64,000 nucleotides of DNA from Arcicella aurantiaca. Its GTDB lineage: Bacteria > Bacteroidota > Bacteroidia > Cytophagales > Spirosomataceae. Made by a program: the position numbers and the translations under genes. The stretch covers positions 110,585 through 174,584 of the forward strand of contig NZ_QGGO01000011.1 in NCBI RefSeq assembly GCF_003148625.1, given 5' to 3'. Of this stretch, positions 33,612-42,948 are shown piece by piece. Position 1 is the stretch's first letter; each line of letters starts with the position of its first letter. Under the pieces are notes generated by a model that made no database searches, was not told the DNA's origin, and worked only from the letters and a program-made list of their open reading frames with translations.

Positions 33612-36600
33612 TTATTCTACAATAATTTTCTGACTGTAAAGTTCTTGATTGCTACTGATTATAACAAGATAAATGCCTTTTTTCAATGAAGAAACATCTA
33701 ATAATAGATTTTGTTGCTTGGTTATTTTATGTTCAAAATAGTTTCTACCTGCAATATCTATCAATGAAACAGTTCCATTGAATAGTTCGTAGAAAACGAT
33801 ATTTAACTTATCTTGGGTTGGATTGGGAAAGATATTGAAAATCTTACTTTCTTCATTTTGATTACCTAAAATACTTAAAGTTTTTGTCAGTGCTGTTGTC
33901 AATGGAGATGCTGAAATAGCACTTGTGGCTTTCATTCGATAGGTATAAGATGAATTCCTCTTCAATTTTGAGTCGGTATAATTTAATAAACTATCCGTTT
34001 CTAATATTTTTTGAAAACTTGTATCATCTTGTCCTTGACGTTCCAGAACGTATTTTGAAGCATTCGTGATTTTCTTCCAATTTATCTTGATACTTTCATG
34101 CGTGATATTCTCAAAACTTAATTCTGGAGCAGTTAAAATATCAGGCGTTTTGACGGTAATTTCAATTGTTTCAGATTCACTTAAGTCAGAAAATGCTTTT
34201 AATCTGTATGTATAAGTGGTGTTTGGTTTTAAATCTTTTTCAATTAACTCTAAAACTGAATTGTCATATTTACCCAAAGTCTTGAATTCTTCATTTGTGG
34301 CTTTCCTCTCAATTTTATATGATTTTGCATTAGTAACTGCCGTCCAATTCAACTTTATCGAGTTGTTATAAATAATGGTAGAAGTCATTGTGGTTTTTGT
34401 CAATAATGAAGGCGTTGTGATTTCAACTTCTTTGTATGACGATTCTGTTTTATTTCCAATGGCTTTGATTCGATAGGCGAATAATGTTGATGGCAAAAGT
34501 AATGAGTCTGTTAATTGTTGAACTTTAGACGATACCTGAGTCAATGTTTTATAAAGTCCATTTATTTTTTTCTCAATAAGATATTCAGTTGCATCTGGGA
34601 CAGATGACCAGTTTAATTGTATTTTGTTAAAATATAAAACCGATGCTTGGAGCGTTGGAGTACTAAGAATATTTGGTGTTTTTAAAGAAACTTGTCCTGA
34701 GAAAATCGGAGATTTTGAAGACGAAATTTGATAAAAATAAGTGGTATTAGGTAATAAAGTAGTGTCTTTGTATGAATAATTATCACCACTTACTTTCCCA
34801 ATTGGAAGCCAATTTGAATTTAGTGAAGTTTTTCTTTCAATATTAAAAAACTCAATTGTACTTGTTGGTTTCGTTACGGTTTGCCATTTAATCGTTGCTG
34901 AGTTATAGAAATTGACATTACCTTCCACGATAAGTGCATAAGGGTTATCAGAGGTTTTTAGTTTTAGATTGGCATAATTCGATTCGTTATTATCAGAATA
35001 TGCTTTGAGGCGATAAGTATAATTAGTACCAAGTGTTAGTGAAGTATCGGTAAATGTATTTTGATTGACGCCGAGATTTATGAGCAATTGAATGCTCGTA
35101 GTGTCATTTGTAAGAAATCTCTCCAATGTATAGCCTTTTATGTTCGCTATGCTATTCCATTTTAGTTTTACTTGTTTTCCTTCATTACTAACTTGTTCTA
35201 ATGTTAATGATTCAAAAGATTGGTAGGGTGAAATTTTTAAATGGTGAAAAGCAAATGCTCTCATTCCATCTGTATTTTTCATAAATAATCCTTTATAAAT
35301 CCAAGGGGCTTCGTGTAAGATAAACGAACCACCCGAATACGGATAAATTGAAGGAAGATATTTGATAGTTGTGTCGTTTGTAGGTACAGGCTCTTTCAAT
35401 TTAAGAATGATTTTATTTCCCTCTGCCTTGCCAGAAGCAACCCTTTTCCATTCTTTATTGACGTAGAAAAAATCTTTTAAACTGTAAGTCCCAGTGCCAC
35501 CACCAATGTTTGGTAAAATGGTATCTTGTGGATAAACCATTTGCTGACCATCCTCAAATGCTAAGGTGATTTCAGTGCGATTGGGTGAAGAGAAGAATAT
35601 TTTTTGAATGTTGGGCGACATTATTTTTTTTCTCTGATTATAAAAATCTCTTCCAATAATTGTTCCTAACTCATCACCAATTTGCATATAGCCATCTAAT
35701 CCAAAATGCCATCCATTCCAACCAGAAGCACCCATTGGAGCATAAGTGGTAATTTTAGGATATATTTTACCTAATTGACGCATATAGTCTCGGAGTTCGC
35801 CAACTTCATCGTTGTATTCTCCTGCTCCAAAAAGTGGTAATTGAAACGAATAAATTTTATTCACCGAAGGCAAATCTTTTAGCCAAAATTTGTACAATTC
35901 ATCAAAATAAACCTTCCATAGAGATGGTACTTGTACGGCATCAGTTTCGCCTTGCCAGTAAAAAAGCCCTTTTATATTGTCGGCAATACCTGCTTCACGA
36001 GCAAAATAAATAAGTCGTCCGTAATGGCTATTAATATCAGCGGGATTTTGTGGATTACGGTCCGATAGCGTTTTGATATTGGCACCAGAAGTTGAGGCAT
36101 TTATAACGCAAGTTGGAATTCCGTATCGTTCAACGATATTTTTTTGTAATCGCATCCCCCATTCACCAACAATGAATTGTTCACCATCAAATCCACCTGT
36201 AAAACCACTATTGGAAAATCCCCACTCATAGCCTTGTTGGTAAGAACCAAAACCGTAAGTTCTACAAAATTCATTTTTGTATTCATAGACTTCTTCCCAC
36301 GCTCTGGCATTTGATTGTCCGTAAATAAGATAGGCATCTCCAGCTACAATATTTTTCCGTGCCACCATCAATACAGAATCTTTTCCTGCTTGACTTGCAT
36401 AAATTTCAAAGTCATATTCTGCCAATTCAGCATTGATAACTGGTTTTAAAGAAAATGTGCCGACTTTTCCTGTGGAATCATACTGATAATAACTTCGCTG
36501 ATAGCTGAAAGCTTTTTGATTTCGTTTTACAACGACAGAAAGATATGACCAATTTCCTACCTCAATTTTTCCATTTATTGGGACGATAGCTTGATTTTGA

Positions 36601-36722
36601 GAATTTCGAGTATAGAGTTGGTAGTTTTTAGGGAGTTGGTCAAAAGATATAGAATAGAATCTTTGACTGAAGGTTTGGGTGTAAGTACCTAAAAGTAATA
36701 ATGCTATAAAAAAGTGTTTCAT
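33612..36722 (-). CDS. T9SS-secreted SGNH/sialate-O-acetylesterase-like protein with five FN3 domains
   Basis: A protein of about 1036 residues. The frame is open ten codons further upstream, but the ATG at 36722 gives a clean signal peptide (MKHFFIALLLLGTYTQTFSQ). The catalytic domain has the SGNH block DAYLIYGQSNAR (Ser137), YWQGETDA and GWHFGLDGYMQIGDELG, as in CE6/sialate O-acetylesterases. Five fibronectin-III repeats of about 88 residues follow (each with a VxLxWxxxxxAxxYxIER core and TTYxYRLKA). A Por C-terminal domain with IFPNPTQDKLNI closes it. It is therefore a cell-surface or released carbohydrate esterase. It ends 26 bases before uppP. Confidence 0.9.
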   Translation of the reverse strand: MKHFFIALLLLGTYTQTFSQRFYSISFDQLPKNYQLYTRNSQNQAIVPINGKIEVGNWSYLSVVVKRNQKAFSYQRSYYQYDSTGKVGTFSLKPVINAELAEYDFEIYASQAGKDSVLMVARKNIVAGDAYLIYGQSNARAWEEVYEYKNEFCRTYGFGSYQQGYEWGFSNSGFTGGFDGEQFIVGEWGMRLQKNIVERYGIPTCVINASTSGANIKTLSDRNPQNPADINSHYGRLIYFAREAGIADNIKGLFYWQGETDAVQVPSLWKVYFDELYKFWLKDLPSVNKIYSFQLPLFGAGEYNDEVGELRDYMRQLGKIYPKITTYAPMGASGWNGWHFGLDGYMQIGDELGTIIGRDFYNQRKKIMSPNIQKIFFSSPNRTEITLAFEDGQQMVYPQDTILPNIGGGTGTYSLKDFFYVNKEWKRVASGKAEGNKIILKLKEPVPTNDTTIKYLPSIYPYSGGSFILHEAPWIYKGLFMKNTDGMRAFAFHHLKISPYQSFESLTLEQVSNEGKQVKLKWNSIANIKGYTLERFLTNDTTSIQLLINLGVNQNTFTDTSLTLGTNYTYRLKAYSDNNESNYANLKLKTSDNPYALIVEGNVNFYNSATIKWQTVTKPTSTIEFFNIERKTSLNSNWLPIGKVSGDNYSYKDTTLLPNTTYFYQISSSKSPIFSGQVSLKTPNILSTPTLQASVLYFNKIQLNWSSVPDATEYLIEKKINGLYKTLTQVSSKVQQLTDSLLLPSTLFAYRIKAIGNKTESSYKEVEITTPSLLTKTTMTSTIIYNNSIKLNWTAVTNAKSYKIERKATNEEFKTLGKYDNSVLELIEKDLKPNTTYTYRLKAFSDLSESETIEITVKTPDILTAPELSFENITHESIKINWKKITNASKYVLERQGQDDTSFQKILETDSLLNYTDSKLKRNSSYTYRMKATSAISASPLTTALTKTLSILGNQNEESKIFNIFPNPTQDKLNIVFYELFNGTVSLIDIAGRNYFEHKITKQQNLLLDVSSLKKGIYLVIISSNQELYSQKIIVE

Positions 36723-36749
36723 AGAATAAATGTCGTCTAAATTGAAACA

Positions 36750-36757
36750 CAAATTTA
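36750..36757 (-). promoter_or_regulatory. Candidate -7 box (TAAATTTG) for the FN3 esterase gene
   Basis: Exact TAnnTTTG match on the minus strand, 28 bases before the start at 36722. No TTG at the ideal spacing. Confidence 0.35.
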
Positions 36758-36845
36758 CAGCATTAAAACCCTATTTAGGTGATTTAGTGATTATTAATCA
36801 ATTATAACTTAGTTTTTGGATTTTTATACGAGCATTGAGAAGAAT

Positions 36846-38330
36846 TTACAAACTCTTTTCCAACACAGCTTTCCAATCAGCATATATTTCTTTATAAGTA
36901 TCAGATTTTGAAGTTTCTGGTTCAATTGTTCCAATTTTTTCCATATTAACAAAAGCCTCTTTTGGATTAGAGAAGTACGAATTGCCAATTCCTGCACCTA
37001 ATGCAGCTCCTTTTGCACCATCAGTATCATACAATTCAACGCCCACACCTGTTACATTTACAAGTGATTGTGAGAAAATATCACTCAAAAACATATTGGC
37101 TTTTCCTGCACGAATGACAGAGGGTTTGGTACCGTTTTCTGCCATAATATCCATGCCATATTTCAAAGAAAAGGCAATTCCTTCTTGTGCTGCACGAATA
37201 ATGTGTGCATTGGTATGAACGTTAAAATTGATGCCTTGTAAAACCGAACCAACTGTTTTATTTTCTAAAACTCGTTCTGCTCCATTGCCAAAAGGTAAAA
37301 TCCTAAGTCCGTTTGCTCCTTCACTAATTTTACCTGCTAAAGCGTTCATTTCTTGGTAACTCAAACCGCTTGCTACATTGTCACGCACCCAACGATTCAA
37401 AATTCCTGTTCCATTAATACAAAGCAAAGTTCCCAATCTGTTTTGGTTATTTAATTGGTGGTTTACGTGTGCAAAGGTATTTACACGAGATTTTGGGTCG
37501 TAGCTAACTTTATCTGAAACCGAATAAATTACACCCGAAGTTCCTGCCGTAGCCGCCACTTCGCCGGGGTCTAAGACATTGAGTGATAAGGCATTATTGG
37601 GTTGGTCGCCTGCTTTGTAAGTTACAGGTGTTCCTGCTTGTAAGCCTAATAAATCCGCCATAGAGCTATTTAGCCCTCCATGATTTGAGAAGACAGGACG
37701 AACTTCTGGCAAAATATTAGCAGAAAAACCATAATGTTTCATTACATCAGCAGAAATACCGTTTGTCTGAAAATCCCAAAAAATCCCTTCTGATAATGAA
37801 GAATTAGAACTCGTGATTTCTCCTGTTAATTTCATCGAAATAAAATCTCCAGGAAGCATAATTTTGTAAACTGAACCATAAACTTTAGGCTCATTTTCCT
37901 TAACCCAAGCTAATTTTGATGCGGTAAAATTACCCGGAGAATTTAATAAATGAGATAGACATTGTTCTGCTCCAATAGCTTGAAAGGCTTTATTGCCAAT
38001 TTCTACGGCACGACTATCACACCAAATAATAGATGGACGCAAAACGCTTAGATTTCTATCAACCATTACTAATCCGTGCATTTGGTAAGAAATCCCAATT
38101 GCTTTGATGTCTTTTGGATTATATTTTCCTGTTGCGTTACAACGTTGAATGGCATTTTTGACACAGTCCCACCACATTTCGGGGTCTTGTTCTGCCCAAC
38201 CGTCTTTTGGTGAAGAAATGGTGTTTTCAACATCTGGATATTGTGCTGAAGAAACTAATTTACCTGTTGAGCCATCAACCACAGATGCCTTGATGGAAGA
38301 AGTGCCTAAGTCTAAGCCTAAAAGTAGCAT
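36846..38330 (-). CDS. xylB: Xylulokinase (FGGY family)
   Basis: A 494-residue sugar kinase. The N-terminal ATP-fold has LLGLDLGTSSIKASVVD, the substrate region DGWAEQDPEMWWDC (about 44-57) and WCDSRAVE. The C-terminal half has GDQPNNALSLNVLDPGEVAATAGTSGVIY (about 242-270) and GGA-type NKTVG/EGIAFSLKYGMDIM. This matches D-xylulokinases. No xylose isomerase or transporter lies nearby, so the gene is alone; the next gene on the strand is the T9SS esterase, after a gap with its own promoter. Confidence 0.9.
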   Translation of the reverse strand: MLLLGLDLGTSSIKASVVDGSTGKLVSSAQYPDVENTISSPKDGWAEQDPEMWWDCVKNAIQRCNATGKYNPKDIKAIGISYQMHGLVMVDRNLSVLRPSIIWCDSRAVEIGNKAFQAIGAEQCLSHLLNSPGNFTASKLAWVKENEPKVYGSVYKIMLPGDFISMKLTGEITSSNSSLSEGIFWDFQTNGISADVMKHYGFSANILPEVRPVFSNHGGLNSSMADLLGLQAGTPVTYKAGDQPNNALSLNVLDPGEVAATAGTSGVIYSVSDKVSYDPKSRVNTFAHVNHQLNNQNRLGTLLCINGTGILNRWVRDNVASGLSYQEMNALAGKISEGANGLRILPFGNGAERVLENKTVGSVLQGINFNVHTNAHIIRAAQEGIAFSLKYGMDIMAENGTKPSVIRAGKANMFLSDIFSQSLVNVTGVGVELYDTDGAKGAALGAGIGNSYFSNPKEAFVNMEKIGTIEPETSKSDTYKEIYADWKAVLEKSL

Positions 38331-38361
38331 TGAATAACGTTTTGAATGTTTTTGTATGACA

Positions 38362-38369
38362 CAAATGTA
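38362..38369 (-). promoter_or_regulatory. Candidate -7 box (TACATTTG) for xylB
   Basis: Exact TAnnTTTG match on the minus strand, 32 bases before the xylB start. No TTG at the ideal spacing. Confidence 0.35.
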
Positions 38370-38384
38370 TAAGAAAATAGCGAA

Positions 38385-38414
38385 TTGTTCTATACAGTTC
38401 TATGTTTAATTTTG
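38385..38414 (+). promoter_or_regulatory. Promoter of the orphan ABC ATPase gene
   Basis: TTG (38385-38387), a 19-base spacer, then TAATTTTG (38407-38414). Both boxes and the spacing fit the Bacteroidota consensus. The untranslated leader would be about 135 bases. Confidence 0.6.
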
Positions 38415-38555
38415 TAGATTAATTTGTATGTTTGTGAGATTTATGAAACTGAAAAAACATAGATTCATTTATCAATCAGTAAATTTGAAATTCAATAGCC
38501 ATTATTTTATTTTCTGAATATCGGAAAATTTCGTGGGAACAAATCAGAGAATAGA

Positions 38556-39326
38556 ATGCTTAAATTAGAAAATATTACGCATAAATATCAAGAGAAAAGT
38601 GCAGTTAATGATATTTCTTTAGAAGTACAATCAGGCGAGATTTTGGCAATAGTAGGAGAGAGTGGCTCTGGAAAAACAACTTTGTTAAATATAGTTTCTG
38701 GAAATATTACGCCCGAAAGCGGTACGTTAAGCGTGGATAATGAGGTGATTGATATTTATTTTAATCGCTTAATTCGGGATTTGCCAAATATTAAACTTGT
38801 ACCACAAGATTATAGATTAAAACCAGATTACTCGATTTATGAAAATATAGACCTTGCTCTTACCCAATATACTCACGAATACAGACGTGAGCGTGTAAAT
38901 GAGTTACTTGTTTTGTGTGGAATTGCAGAAATCAAAAATAAAAAACCCCGTGAAGTTTCGGGAGGAGAAAAACAAAGAACCGCCATTGCACGGTCTATCG
39001 CTGAAGAACCTTTAGTTTTATTGTTAGATGAGCCTTTTAGTAATTTAGATTCAATAAATCGGACACATTTACGCTCAAAAATTGTAGAAATTATTCGTCA
39101 AGAAGAGATAGCTTGTATTTTGGTTACGCACGATTTACTTGATGCTTTTTTGGTAGCGGATAGAATCGCCATCATGAAAAAAGGAGAAATCTTAATGGTT
39201 GATACGCCATTAAATATTTTCCAAGAAACTGAAAGTCAATACATTAAAGAGTTTGTAAGTAGTGCCATTCAGCCAATTCGAGACTTTATGAAAGGTTTTG
39301 GCAAAGATATGAACTTTGATGTTTGA
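38556..39326 (+). CDS. ABC transporter ATP-binding protein, orphan
   Basis: A 256-residue ABC ATPase. Walker A is GESGSGKTT (about 34-42), the Q-loop is near KLVPQDYRLKPDYSI, the signature is VSGGEKQRTAIARS, and Walker B is LLLLDEPFSNLD with the switch His in VTHD. The layout with a DAFLVADRIAIMKKGEI and DTPLNIF tail resembles the PotA/FbpC/ModC importer class, not FtsE. No permease or binding protein is adjacent, so the partner is unknown. It converges with the sanA-like gene with only nine bases between them. Confidence 0.85.
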   Translation: MLKLENITHKYQEKSAVNDISLEVQSGEILAIVGESGSGKTTLLNIVSGNITPESGTLSVDNEVIDIYFNRLIRDLPNIKLVPQDYRLKPDYSIYENIDLALTQYTHEYRRERVNELLVLCGIAEIKNKKPREVSGGEKQRTAIARSIAEEPLVLLLDEPFSNLDSINRTHLRSKIVEIIRQEEIACILVTHDLLDAFLVADRIAIMKKGEILMVDTPLNIFQETESQYIKEFVSSAIQPIRDFMKGFGKDMNFDV

Positions 39327-39335
39327 TGATTGGAA

Positions 39336-40031
39336 TTATCGTTTTTCTTCTTTTACATCAATTCCTTTTCTGGAAGAATATTTGGAACGGTCGAGCAAAT
39401 AAACATCAAGAATTGCTTTTGGACGAGCCAAATATTCTCGAAGATAAGTTTTGTAACCCGTTGGCACATCTTGTGCAGCAAAGGCTACTGCATCAACGCC
39501 AAGTTCGTTGGCTAAAAACAAGGCTCTTGCATTGTGAGTTGGTTGTGAAATAATAGTAAATTTTTGCTGATTAAATACTTCTTTACAGCGAATAATTGAA
39601 TCGTAAGTTCTGAAACCTGCAAAGTCTAAAGTCATTACATTCTCGGGAACTCCTAACGACATTAGAGCTTTTTTCATATCGTTGGGTTCATTATAAAAAA
39701 CCGAATCATGATTGCCGCTTAATATCAAAAATTTTACTTTTCCTTCTTTGTATAAGCGTGCGGCGGCTTCCATTCGGTATTTGAAAAACATATTTTCTTT
39801 CCCTCCAAGTATCGCTTTACTTGTTCCCAAAACTAATCCTACATCGTTTGAAGGCATTTTTTGTAGGTTGTAGAAGTTGTTTTTTTCTGTTGAAAGCACA
39901 ATCCAAATATTTGCCAACAAAACACCCAATAGCAAAAAGAAACTTAATGCTATTAAACCTTTGATGGAGTTTTTAATATATCTCATCCATTCAAATGGTT
40001 GTTCTATTGATATTTCGAATGTGTTTTTCAT
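39336..40031 (-). CDS. SanA/YdcF-like (DUF218) membrane protein
   Basis: A 231-residue protein with one membrane helix at about 25-50 and a periplasmic DUF218 domain: GLVLGTSKAILGGKENMFFKYRMEAAARLYKEGKVKFLILSG, then GVPENVMTLDFAGFRTYDS, and ISQPTHNARALFLANELG. SanA in E. coli affects the envelope barrier to vancomycin; the enzyme activity is unknown. The C-terminal LREYLARPKAILD is typical of SanA. It lies downstream of parC on the same strand, 67 bases after its stop. Confidence 0.88.
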   Translation of the reverse strand: MKNTFEISIEQPFEWMRYIKNSIKGLIALSFFLLLGVLLANIWIVLSTEKNNFYNLQKMPSNDVGLVLGTSKAILGGKENMFFKYRMEAAARLYKEGKVKFLILSGNHDSVFYNEPNDMKKALMSLGVPENVMTLDFAGFRTYDSIIRCKEVFNQQKFTIISQPTHNARALFLANELGVDAVAFAAQDVPTGYKTYLREYLARPKAILDVYLLDRSKYSSRKGIDVKEEKR

Positions 40032-40098
40032 TCATTATTTTTTATACAGAGATTATTTAGTTGAGTAAACTAACTAACCTCTGTATTTGGAAGGCTAT

Positions 40099-42765
40099 CT
40101 AAAATAAACCTAATTGTTCTCCTGTACCTACGTCGGTCAATTCTGGAAAATCGATTTCTTCTGGTTCTATCAATTTTTTAGGTAGTTCAATTTCCACGAC
40201 ATTTTCAGTATTTTCTGACGTTTCAACTTGTTCAATCTCCACAACTCTTGGTTCTAATGGCTTGATTGACTGAACTTTGAATGTTGTTAATTTTGCTCCC
40301 ATAGCTTTCCAACCTCTAATGTCTGTCAATTCATCAAGATTGATTTCTTCAACAATGGCAGGCGAAGAATTATCTTTTTTATAAGACAACTCAATTCTTG
40401 GATAAACATCTACTGACGCTAAGGTTAGTTTTGAGCCTTTCTCATCCGAAATAAACAAAAACTTCTTGTCAATTGTAGTGGTTTCTATCCTGAAACGCTT
40501 TGCATAGTACAATTTAGAACCTCCGTCGTAATAAACTGCCGTAATGATACTGTCAGGGATAAATTTGGTAAGTACCATTATATCCTTTATTTCATAACGA
40601 TTTGTAAGTTCAAAGTTGGTTAACTCATACTGTCCATCGTTGTAAATTACTAAGATATTATCTTTTGCATCGAAATTGCCTAAATATTTTCCGTGTTCGT
40701 CTCGGTTTAATCTTCCAACATTTTCATCATAATAAATATCAACGCCTCCTAAAGTTGACACTCCCGCAGATTTTTGTATGATTTTTCTAACTGGATATTT
40801 TGTCAAAACGTTACCCATTGAATCACGACCTTTGATAAGTAAGGTTTTGAAATCGTATTCAAATTGTTTAACTCTGGCAGTACACGAAGCCGTTAAATTC
40901 ACTTGTATTGTTTCTGCTTCTCCGTTTTCGTTGGCAGTAAAATATAGAATTTTAGACTTTGGATTACCTGCTGTTAAATCATATTCACGGTCACGAGTTA
41001 CAGCAGTTACTTTAAATCTTTTAACATAAGAAACGCCCGATTTTGCATCAAAATATACTAAATTATATACTTTTCTATCATCATTTTTCTTGAAAACTGA
41101 AACGTAAATAATATCTTTTCCGACAAATACTTTTTCTTGAACTTTGGTAACCATACACTTTCCATCTTGACGGAAAATGATAATATCGTCAATGTCAGAA
41201 CAGTCCATTACAAATTCTTCTTTCTTCAAACCATAACCAATAAATCCGCCAACACGGTCAACGTATAATTTTTGATTATTGGCAGCCACAACTGCGGCTG
41301 AAATGGTATTGAAGTTGCGAATTTCAGTTTTTCGTTCACGACCTTTCCCGTGTTTCTTCAAAATCTCTTTGAAATATTCAATTGAATAACGGATTATATT
41401 GGCAAGATTATCAAGCACTTCTGCTAATTCATCCTGCAAACGTTTCATCAATTCATCTGCTTTGAAGGCATCAAATTTAGAAATTCGTTTAATTCTAATT
41501 TCTAATAATCTTAAAATGTCTTCTTCTAATATTTCACGATAGAAATCTGGTTTGTAGGGTTCTAAGCCTTTATCAACCGTTGCAATTACATCCTCAAAGG
41601 TTTCGCATTCTTCAATCTGACGGTAAATTCTATTTTCGATGAATATTTTTTCAAGTGAACTGAAAAGCAATTTTTCCATCAATTCATCTCTGCGAATTTC
41701 CAATTCTCTCTCCAACAAACGAACGGTTTGTTGAGTACAAGTCTTGAGAATATCAGAAACGCCAACAAAATGTGGTTTGTCTGCAATGATAACACAAGCA
41801 TTTGGCGAAATTGAAATTTCACAATCTGTAAAAGCATAAAGTGCATCAATGGTTACGTCTGGTGATACGCCTGTTGCTAATTGAACTTGTATTTCTACAT
41901 CTTTTGCAGTATTGTCAATTACCTTTTTGATTTTGATTTTTCCTGCATCATTTGCTTTAATGATAGATTCAATCAAATTGGTTGTGGTAGTTGAAAAAGG
42001 AATATCTTTAATGATTAGCGTCTTTTTATCGAACTCTTCAATTTTTGCTCTTACTCTAATTTTTCCACCACGTTGTCCGTCTTGATAGTTAGAAACATCA
42101 ACAAAACCACCCGTCAGAAAGTCAGGATATAGCTCAAATGGTTTATTTTTTAAGATAGAGATAGATGCTTCGATGAGTTCAACGAAGTTATGAGGCATAA
42201 TTTTGGTTGAAAGACCAACCGCAATTCCTTCAACTCCATGAGCTAATAAAAGAGGAAATTTGACAGGCAGAGAAACGGGTTCTTTTTTTCTCCCGTCATA
42301 AGATAACTGCCACTCAGTAGTTTGCGGGTTAAAAATTACGTCTAAAGCAAATTTTGATAAACGTACTTCAATATAACGTGCGGCGGCTGCACCATCGCCA
42401 GTACGATAGTCTCCCCAGTTTCCTTGACAGTCAAATACTAAATCTTTTTGACCCAAGTTTACCATTGCATCATTAATAGAAGCGTCTCCATGCGGGTGAT
42501 ATTGCATGGTTTGCCCAATCACGTTGGCGGCTTTGTTGAAGCGACCATCGTCCATTTCTTTTAGGGCATGAAGAATACGGCGTTGAACAGGTTTTAATCC
42601 GTCTTCAACCGCAGGTACGGCACGCTCAAGAATTACATAAGAAGCATACTCTAAGAACCAGTTTTCATATAGACCAGCTACGGCAACTTGTTCTTGCAGA
42701 GCGTCTTTTGAGGTTAAATCGACATTATTTTCTTCTAAATTTTCAGGCAGGTTTTCGTTTTCCAT
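40099..42765 (-). CDS. parC: DNA topoisomerase IV subunit A (GyrA/ParC family)
   Basis: An 888-residue type IIA topoisomerase cleavage subunit. The winged-helix region has YHPHGDASINDAMV (about 89-102) and the DNA-linking tyrosine in ARYIEVRLSK (Tyr131). The tower and coiled-coil region follows (to about 480), then six beta-pinwheel blades (for example AVVAANNQKLYVDRVGGFIGYG, GKCMVTKVQEKVFVG, SKILYFTANENGEAETI). An acidic tail ends in EQLGLF, which resembles the beta-clamp-binding consensus QLxLF. The residue at the place of E. coli GyrA Ser83 is Ala95. The partner parE is on the other strand. The ParC name rests on the short partner and motif spelling. Confidence 0.9.
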   Translation of the reverse strand: MENENLPENLEENNVDLTSKDALQEQVAVAGLYENWFLEYASYVILERAVPAVEDGLKPVQRRILHALKEMDDGRFNKAANVIGQTMQYHPHGDASINDAMVNLGQKDLVFDCQGNWGDYRTGDGAAAARYIEVRLSKFALDVIFNPQTTEWQLSYDGRKKEPVSLPVKFPLLLAHGVEGIAVGLSTKIMPHNFVELIEASISILKNKPFELYPDFLTGGFVDVSNYQDGQRGGKIRVRAKIEEFDKKTLIIKDIPFSTTTTNLIESIIKANDAGKIKIKKVIDNTAKDVEIQVQLATGVSPDVTIDALYAFTDCEISISPNACVIIADKPHFVGVSDILKTCTQQTVRLLERELEIRRDELMEKLLFSSLEKIFIENRIYRQIEECETFEDVIATVDKGLEPYKPDFYREILEEDILRLLEIRIKRISKFDAFKADELMKRLQDELAEVLDNLANIIRYSIEYFKEILKKHGKGRERKTEIRNFNTISAAVVAANNQKLYVDRVGGFIGYGLKKEEFVMDCSDIDDIIIFRQDGKCMVTKVQEKVFVGKDIIYVSVFKKNDDRKVYNLVYFDAKSGVSYVKRFKVTAVTRDREYDLTAGNPKSKILYFTANENGEAETIQVNLTASCTARVKQFEYDFKTLLIKGRDSMGNVLTKYPVRKIIQKSAGVSTLGGVDIYYDENVGRLNRDEHGKYLGNFDAKDNILVIYNDGQYELTNFELTNRYEIKDIMVLTKFIPDSIITAVYYDGGSKLYYAKRFRIETTTIDKKFLFISDEKGSKLTLASVDVYPRIELSYKKDNSSPAIVEEINLDELTDIRGWKAMGAKLTTFKVQSIKPLEPRVVEIEQVETSENTENVVEIELPKKLIEPEEIDFPELTDVGTGEQLGLF

Positions 42766-42948
42766 CGACTATTTTATTCCTTCTTTTTGTTTGGTTCGTA
42801 AGTGGCTTTGTTCTTTTTGAATTTATTAAACTTTGCTTTAAAAAAGTTTTTAAAAATCTCTCTTAAAACAATAAATTCATCTATTTGACACAATAAGACC
42901 CTAATTTACGCAAAAAATACGAATGAAAAAAGCTGAAAAACCTAAACA
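42766..42948. other. Gap upstream of parC
   Basis: 183 bases, AT-rich, with no hairpin or repeat array. I see no gene here. It should hold the parC promoter. Confidence 0.4.

Noticed and set aside
38556..39326. ftsE to match the distant ftsX
   Set aside because: Length, Q-loop spelling and the C-terminal segment fit importer-type ATPases instead of FtsE.
42468..42503. Quinolone-resistance mutation in parC (Ala at the Ser83-like position)
   Set aside because: HPHGDAS is a common natural spelling in Bacteroidota topoisomerase IV, so it does not show an acquired mutation.
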